A DNA stretch of 8,500 nucleotides from JBBRLG01 sp038231495. Lineage in GTDB: Bacteria; Planctomycetota; Planctomycetia; Gemmatales; Gemmataceae. The notes below the pieces were generated by a model, which saw nothing but the letters and a program-made list of their open reading frames with translations, was not told the origin of the DNA and did not search any database. Positions 5,377 to 8,500 of the stretch are shown here, piece by piece. The stretch spans positions 1 to 8,500 of the forward strand of contig JBBRLG010000328.1 in NCBI GenBank assembly GCA_038231495.1, in the 5' to 3' direction. The number at the start of each line of letters is the position of its first letter. The stretch's first letter is position 1. The translations under genes and the position numbers were made by a program.

Positions 5377-6242
5377 GGTGTCGCCGTCGGGGAATAGAGC
5401 CGCTTGAACTCCAGGCTGACCAGGCTGTTCAGGTTGCCGGAGCGGAAACCCTCCAGGTCGAGGGTGACGAATCGAAAGCCGAGTTCCTTCAACCGCCGCA
5501 CGAGACCGGCCATTACTTCCGGGTCGAGCAGGCGTTGTAGGCCGTCGGCGGGTACTTCGACGCGGGCCAGTTCGCCTTCATGCAGCCGCACCCGGCACTC
5601 GCGGTAGCCCAGCGCGTGCAAGTAAGCCTCCGCCGCCTCGACGCGGGCCGTGCGCTCGCGCGTCACCTCGACGCCGGGGGCCAGCCGGCTCGACAGGCAC
5701 GGCGACGCGGGCTTGTCCCACGTCGGCAGTCCCCAGGCTTGGGCCAGCGTCCGCACGTCCGACTTGGTGAAACCCGCCTCCAGCAACGGGTGGCGTACTT
5801 TATGTTCCGTCGCGGCTTTGAGGCCGGGGCGGTAGTCGCCCTGGTCGTCGAGGTTGGCACCGCTGCAAATCACGTCGGCTTCCAGGTCGGCCAACAGCGT
5901 TTCGATGCGGCTGTACAGTTCGCTTTTGCAGAAGTAACAACGGCTGCCGTCGTTGCGGACGTAATTCGGATCGGTAAACTCCTCGGTGGCCACCAGGAGA
6001 TGACGAATGCCGATCTGATCCGCTAACCGCCGGGCGTCGGCGATTTCGGCGCGCGGTACGCTGGCACTGTCGGCAGTGACGGCGACCGCGTTTGCACCCA
6101 ACGCCAGAAAAGCCGCCTTGGCGACGACGGTGCTGTCGATGCCGCCGCTGAATGCGACGACCACGCGACGCAGGCCGCGCAGGATTGCGAGCAGGCGGTC
6201 GCGCTTGGAGGCGATTTCCGGCGGCAATGTAGATGCGAGCAT
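5373..6242 (-). CDS. larE: ATP-dependent sulfur transferase LarE, three-cysteine type
   Basis: LarE is a cytosolic PP-loop enzyme that adenylates and then thiolates the pyridinium dicarboxylate made by LarB. The thiolated product later binds nickel through LarC to form the nickel-pincer cofactor of lactate racemase and related enzymes. The 289-residue product has the PP-loop SGGIDST at 32-38, YRPGLKA at 137-143, and PASPCLSSRL with C182, the position of the sacrificial cysteine (C176) in Lactobacillus plantarum LarE. It also has CYFC (C102, C105), which the L. plantarum protein lacks. Three-cysteine LarE proteins such as that of Thermotoga maritima are reported to hold a [4Fe-4S] cluster that takes up sulfur, so they are not consumed. 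The C-terminal LGFRFVTLDLEGFRSGNLN is diagnostic. AAAGG lies 6 nt before the ATG. No larA, larB or larC lies in the window. Confidence 0.95.
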   Translation of the reverse strand: MLASTLPPEIASKRDRLLAILRGLRRVVVAFSGGIDSTVVAKAAFLALGANAVAVTADSASVPRAEIADARRLADQIGIRHLLVATEEFTDPNYVRNDGSRCYFCKSELYSRIETLLADLEADVICSGANLDDQGDYRPGLKAATEHKVRHPLLEAGFTKSDVRTLAQAWGLPTWDKPASPCLSSRLAPGVEVTRERTARVEAAEAYLHALGYRECRVRLHEGELARVEVPADGLQRLLDPEVMAGLVRRLKELGFRFVTLDLEGFRSGNLNSLVSLEFKRLYSPTATP

Positions 6243-6265
6243 CTCCGACCTTTCCGGTACAGTAA

Positions 6266-6502
6266 TTAGGTCGTCGGCGCGACTTCAAGCATATGGAACC
6301 CGCGCACGTTTTGGTAATCCACGAATGCCATGAACCTGTCGCCACCGAAGTACACACCGGTCGGGCCGTCGAGATACATCACATTTTCCTTCTTCACGAC
6401 GAGCCAACGTTCCCCGTCATCTAACTCGATAGCAAAGGGCTGAAACGGCACTCTTTGCAACAGTGTTTGCAACTTCTGCTCAAACTCGCCAAGGTTCATC
6501 AT
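6266..6502 (-). CDS. Small planctomycete-type protein with PFxPFxxxLxxGE pattern (78 aa)
   Basis: The function is unknown. The sequence starts MMNLGEFEQKLQTLLQRVPFQPFAIELDDGERW and continues with alternating hydrophobic residues that predict a small beta-rich fold (LVVKKENVMYLDGPTGVYF, then FMAFVDYQNVRGFHML). This layout, a short N-terminal helix, PFxPF, a two-strand turn with DGE, then strands, is one I recall as multicopy in planctomycete genomes. It is a paralog of the next gene upstream, with LLQRVPFQPFAIELDDGERW matching LTRRRPFLPFFLELASGERL. There are two consecutive ATG codons. The first, at 6502, has AAGGAA 6 nt upstream. It lies 24 bp after its paralog's stop and 23 bp before larE, so it should be on the same transcript. 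Codon choice is less GC-biased than in larE. Confidence 0.78.
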   Translation of the reverse strand: MMNLGEFEQKLQTLLQRVPFQPFAIELDDGERWLVVKKENVMYLDGPTGVYFGGDRFMAFVDYQNVRGFHMLEVAPTT

Positions 6503-6519
6503 GGGTCGTTCCTTTCCGG
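6500..6519 (-). promoter_or_regulatory. Translation-initiation region shared with the 4112-5059 gene
   Basis: The minus-strand sequence is ccggaaaggaacgacccATG, nearly the same as that at 5057-5078. The ten bases cctttccggt (plus strand, 6511-6520) also occur exactly at 6249-6258, just upstream of larE. So three of the five genes in the cluster share the ribosome-binding stretch in whole or part. Confidence 0.6.
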
Positions 6520-6526
6520 TCGTGGA

Positions 6527-6754
6527 CTACATTAACTTCGCGGCGGGTTGGCAAAACCTGACAACTGCGGTTGGGGCCAGCACGCTCAAGTCCCGTTGAG
6601 CGCTCCGAAACACAATTACGCCCTGTTGAATAATTAGGGCCTCCGGGTGACTAACGTCTAACCGCTCGCCGCTCGCCAATTCGAGGAAAAACGGCAGGAA
6701 CGGCCGTCGGCGGGTCAAGCTTCGTAGCACCATAGCGAATGTGTCCAGGTCCAT
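6527..6754 (-). CDS. Small planctomycete-type protein, paralog of its downstream neighbour (75 aa)
   Basis: The function is unknown. Starting at ATG 6754, it reads MDLDTFAMVLRSLTRRRPFLPFFLELASGERLDV, which lines up with its neighbour from the N-terminal helix through the PFxPF motif and the GER turn. It then has HPEALIIQQGVIVFRS and DLSVLAPTAVVRF. The frame is open to an ATG at 6829, which would add 25 residues. I prefer 6754 because the paralog begins there, though neither start has a convincing Shine-Dalgarno. It is the first gene of the minus-strand cluster, so the promoter should lie in 6755-7018. Base composition is more AT-rich than in larE or groEL. A single-copy regulator or a toxin-antitoxin part cannot be excluded, but nothing in the sequence points there. 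Confidence 0.68.
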   Translation of the reverse strand: MDLDTFAMVLRSLTRRRPFLPFFLELASGERLDVSHPEALIIQQGVIVFRSAQRDLSVLAPTAVVRFCQPAAKLM

Positions 6755-7018
6755 CCATTCATCGTAAACGAACCGCGCGTGGTTCGCAACAACGAGCCAA
6801 ACGATTCCCTGCCAAAGCGGCAGCCCCATTGGTGCAAGCCCGCAAACTTGGCAGGATTTCGGTTAAGCCGAGCCGTTGCTGTGCATCCGTAAGTTAAATA
6901 TCTGCAAGACTTTATACCAATTAACCCCGCAAGGCACAAAACTTGCTCTGCACCGTTCGCCCTTACCCTGTTCGTACCTTTGGACTGACCCCAGGCTCGT
7001 TAGGACGGAAAGCACACC
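6755..7018. promoter_or_regulatory. Divergent intergenic region upstream of groES and of the minus-strand cluster
   Basis: These 264 bp must hold the promoters for both directions. They contain the most AT-rich stretch of the window (about 6890-6940: ttaaatatctgcaagacttt and onward). A possible but weak plus-strand promoter is TTGCTG (6876-6881) with TATCTG (6899-6904), 17 bp apart. TTTATA at 6911-6916 is another possible -10. No CIRCE operator (TTAGCACTC-N9-GAGTGCTAA) and no clear sigma-32 box is present, although groESL is often controlled by one of these. The groES ribosome binding site is AGGACGGAA at 7002-7010. No gene or RNA is recognised in this stretch. Confidence 0.4.
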
Positions 7019-7312
7019 ATGAAAGTGAAACCGCTGGGCGACCGGATTGTGATTCGGCGTTTCGAGGCCGACGAGAAGACCGCGGGCGGCATCATTCTGC
7101 CCGACAGCGCCCGTAACAAGCCGCAAAAGGGCAAAGTCGTCTCCGTCGGACCCGGCAAGATGCTCAAGGACGGCAGCCGTCGGCCCCTCCAGGTCAAGGA
7201 GGGCGATACCGTCCTCTTCACCAACTGGGCCGGCGATGAATTCAAGCACGTCCAGGGCGAAGACATCCTCCTCATGCGCGAAGAGGACGTGTTGGCCGTC
7301 ATCAAGGAATAA
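7019..7312 (+). CDS. groES: Co-chaperonin GroES (Cpn10)
   Basis: GroES forms the heptameric lid of the GroEL folding chamber in the cytosol. The 97-residue product has the standard length. It starts KVKPLGDRIVIRR and has the mobile loop EKTAGGIILPDSA, in which the hydrophobic tripeptide I25-I26-L27 docks on the GroEL apical domain. It continues with GKVVSVGPGK, the roof-loop region, VKEGDTVLF and the C-terminal GEDILLMREEDVLAVI. AGGACGGAA lies upstream of ATG 7019, with CGGAA spaced 8 nt. groEL follows 101 bp later on the same strand, so the two form the usual groESL operon. The promoter is expected in the preceding 264-bp gap. Confidence 0.98.
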   Translation: MKVKPLGDRIVIRRFEADEKTAGGIILPDSARNKPQKGKVVSVGPGKMLKDGSRRPLQVKEGDTVLFTNWAGDEFKHVQGEDILLMREEDVLAVIKE

Positions 7313-7331
7313 CCGCACGATTTTCGCAAGC

Positions 7332-7356
7332 GGACGCGGCGCGGGTCGTCGCGTCC
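7332..7356 (+). other. Possible hairpin in the groES-groEL spacer
   Basis: GGACGCG (7332-7338) can pair with CGCGTCC (7350-7356) across an 11-nt loop. A degenerate piece of the dispersed palindrome (cgcaagcgg, 7325-7333) overlaps its left edge. No T-run follows, so it is unlikely to terminate. It may attenuate or process the groESL transcript, or have no role. Confidence 0.3.
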
Positions 7357-7413
7357 CCAACCTATTTTCATAGAATTACCACCTGAATCCACGAATTCTC
7401 CACGGGAGGCACG

Positions 7414-8500
7414 ATGGCAGCTAAGCAGATTGCGTTCGACCAGGAAGCTCGCGAGGCGATGCGCCGCGGCATCGCGAAGTTGGCCCGCGCGGTCAAGGTC
7501 ACGCTCGGACCCAAGGGCCGTAACGTCATTCTCCAGAAGAGCTTCGGCTCGCCCACCGTCACCAAGGACGGCGTGACCGTGGCCAAGGAGATCGAACTCG
7601 AAGACAAGTACGAGAACATGGGCGCCCGCATGGTCCGCGAGGTCGCCAGCAAGACCAGCGACGTGGCCGGCGACGGCACCACCACCGCCACCGTCCTGGC
7701 CGAGGCGATCTTCAACGAAGGCCTCCGCGCGGTCGTCAGCGGCGCCAACCCGATGCTCATGAAGCGCGGCATCGAGCGGGCCGTCGCCGACATCGTCGAA
7801 CGCCTCAACGGCATGAAGACGAACATCGACAAGCAGAAGGATTTGGAGAACGTCGCCACGGTCGCGGCTAACAACGACCGCGAGATCGGCAAGATCATTG
7901 CCGAGGCGATGGCGAAGGTCGGCAAGGACGGCGTCATCACGATCGAAGAAGGCAAGACCGCCGTGACCGGCCACGAGTTCGTCGAGGGCATGCAGTTCGA
8001 CCGCGGCTATCTGTCGCCGTACTTCGTCACCGACCCGCAAAAGATGGAGTGCGAACTCGAAGACCCGTACATCCTCATCTTCGAGAAGAAGATTGCCAGC
8101 AACAAGGACCTCGTCCCGATGCTGGAAAAAATCCTCAACCAAAACAAGCCGATCCTCATCCTGGCCGAAGACGTCGAGGGCGAGGCGTTGGCGACGCTGG
8201 TCATCAATAACCTGCGTAAGACGTTCAAGTGCTGTGCGGTCAAGGCGCCGGGCTACGGCGACCGCCGCAAGGCCATGCTCGAAGACATCGCCACGCTGAC
8301 CGGCGGCAAGGCGATCTTTGAAGACCTCGGCGTGCAGCTCGAAAACGTCGGCGTCGCCGACCTCGGCCGCGCCAAGAAGGTCAAGATCGACAAAGACAAC
8401 ACGACGATTATCGAAGGTGCCGGCAAGAAGGCGCAAATCCAGGGCCGCATCCAGGCGATCCAGCGCGAACTGGAGAAGTCCACGAGCGACTACGACAAGG
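7414..8500 (+). CDS. groEL: Chaperonin GroEL (Cpn60), N-terminal 362 codons, cut by window edge
   Basis: GroEL is the ATP-driven 14-mer that folds proteins with GroES. The frame from ATG 7414 is open to the window end and covers about two thirds of the usual 540-550 residues. It begins MAAKQIAFDQEAREAMRRGI. The ATP site is intact: VTLGPKGRNV (29-38), TKDGVTVAKEI with D52, and GDGTTTATVLAE with D87. The apical domain shows RGYLSPYFVTD and VKAPGYGDRRKAMLEDIATLTGG. GGGAGG (7404-7409) lies 4 nt before the start. A CC pair precedes the AVKAPG motif (FKCCAVKAPG) where E. coli has VAAVKAPG. Nothing suggests a divergent or inactive copy in the part seen. Planctomycetes often carry several groEL genes. 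This one, paired with groES, is the likely housekeeping copy. Confidence 0.98.
   Translation, partial: MAAKQIAFDQEAREAMRRGIAKLARAVKVTLGPKGRNVILQKSFGSPTVTKDGVTVAKEIELEDKYENMGARMVREVASKTSDVAGDGTTTATVLAEAIFNEGLRAVVSGANPMLMKRGIERAVADIVERLNGMKTNIDKQKDLENVATVAANNDREIGKIIAEAMAKVGKDGVITIEEGKTAVTGHEFVEGMQFDRGYLSPYFVTDPQKMECELEDPYILIFEKKIASNKDLVPMLEKILNQNKPILILAEDVEGEALATLVINNLRKTFKCCAVKAPGYGDRRKAMLEDIATLTGGKAIFEDLGVQLENVGVADLGRAKKVKIDKDNTTIIEGAGKKAQIQGRIQAIQRELEKSTSDYDK

Noticed and set aside
6266..6754. The two adjacent small genes considered as a toxin-antitoxin pair
   Set aside because: They are paralogs of each other with the same predicted fold, lack known toxin or DNA-binding motifs, and sit in a longer operon.
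7000..8436. Long minus-strand open frame (478 codons) opposite groES/groEL
   Set aside because: It is the antisense shadow of two certain genes. High-GC codon bias keeps the complementary frame open. It has no ribosome binding site or recognisable domain.

Overview
The window looks like chromosomal DNA of a high-GC planctomycete, most likely from the Gemmataceae. This is an inference. It rests on three things: the codon bias, two adjacent small proteins with the 'xPFxPFxxxLxxGE' pattern that I recall as typical of planctomycete genomes, and a dispersed palindrome with core GCCGCAAGCGGC in the gaps between genes. No database search was possible.

Region 1 (1-136) is the 3' part of a 5S rRNA gene followed by a strong intrinsic terminator. 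Region 2 (137-4070) is a plus-strand series of genes. It starts with two 45-46 residue single-span membrane microproteins that align to each other without gaps. A DJ-1/PfpI-family protein, a two-span membrane protein, a xylose isomerase (XylA) and a multispan GT87/DUF2029-type mannosyltransferase-like protein follow. Four of the junctions in this stretch carry copies of the palindrome, two of them as long perfect hairpins (23 bp and 21 bp stems).

Region 3 (4112-6754) is a compact minus-strand cluster, probably one operon, read from right to left. It holds two paralogous small planctomycete-type proteins, LarE (a PP-loop sulfur transferase of the three-cysteine type), a short helical protein whose start overlaps the larE stop (ATGA), and a zinc-ribbon plus multispan membrane protein. 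Gaps are 23-26 bp, apart from the 4-bp overlap. Two genes of this cluster share almost the same 20-nt translation-initiation region.

Region 4 (6755-8500) is a 264-bp divergent intergenic region, then groES and the first 362 codons of groEL, which runs off the right edge. No CIRCE operator is visible upstream of groES.

Most of the window is housekeeping or conserved genes. The points most worth a second look are the palindromic repeat family, the paired microproteins with a TatA-like N-terminus, a His in place of a metal-binding Asp in XylA, and the LarE cluster with its uncharacterised partners. I do not see a defence system, CRISPR array, transposase or prophage.
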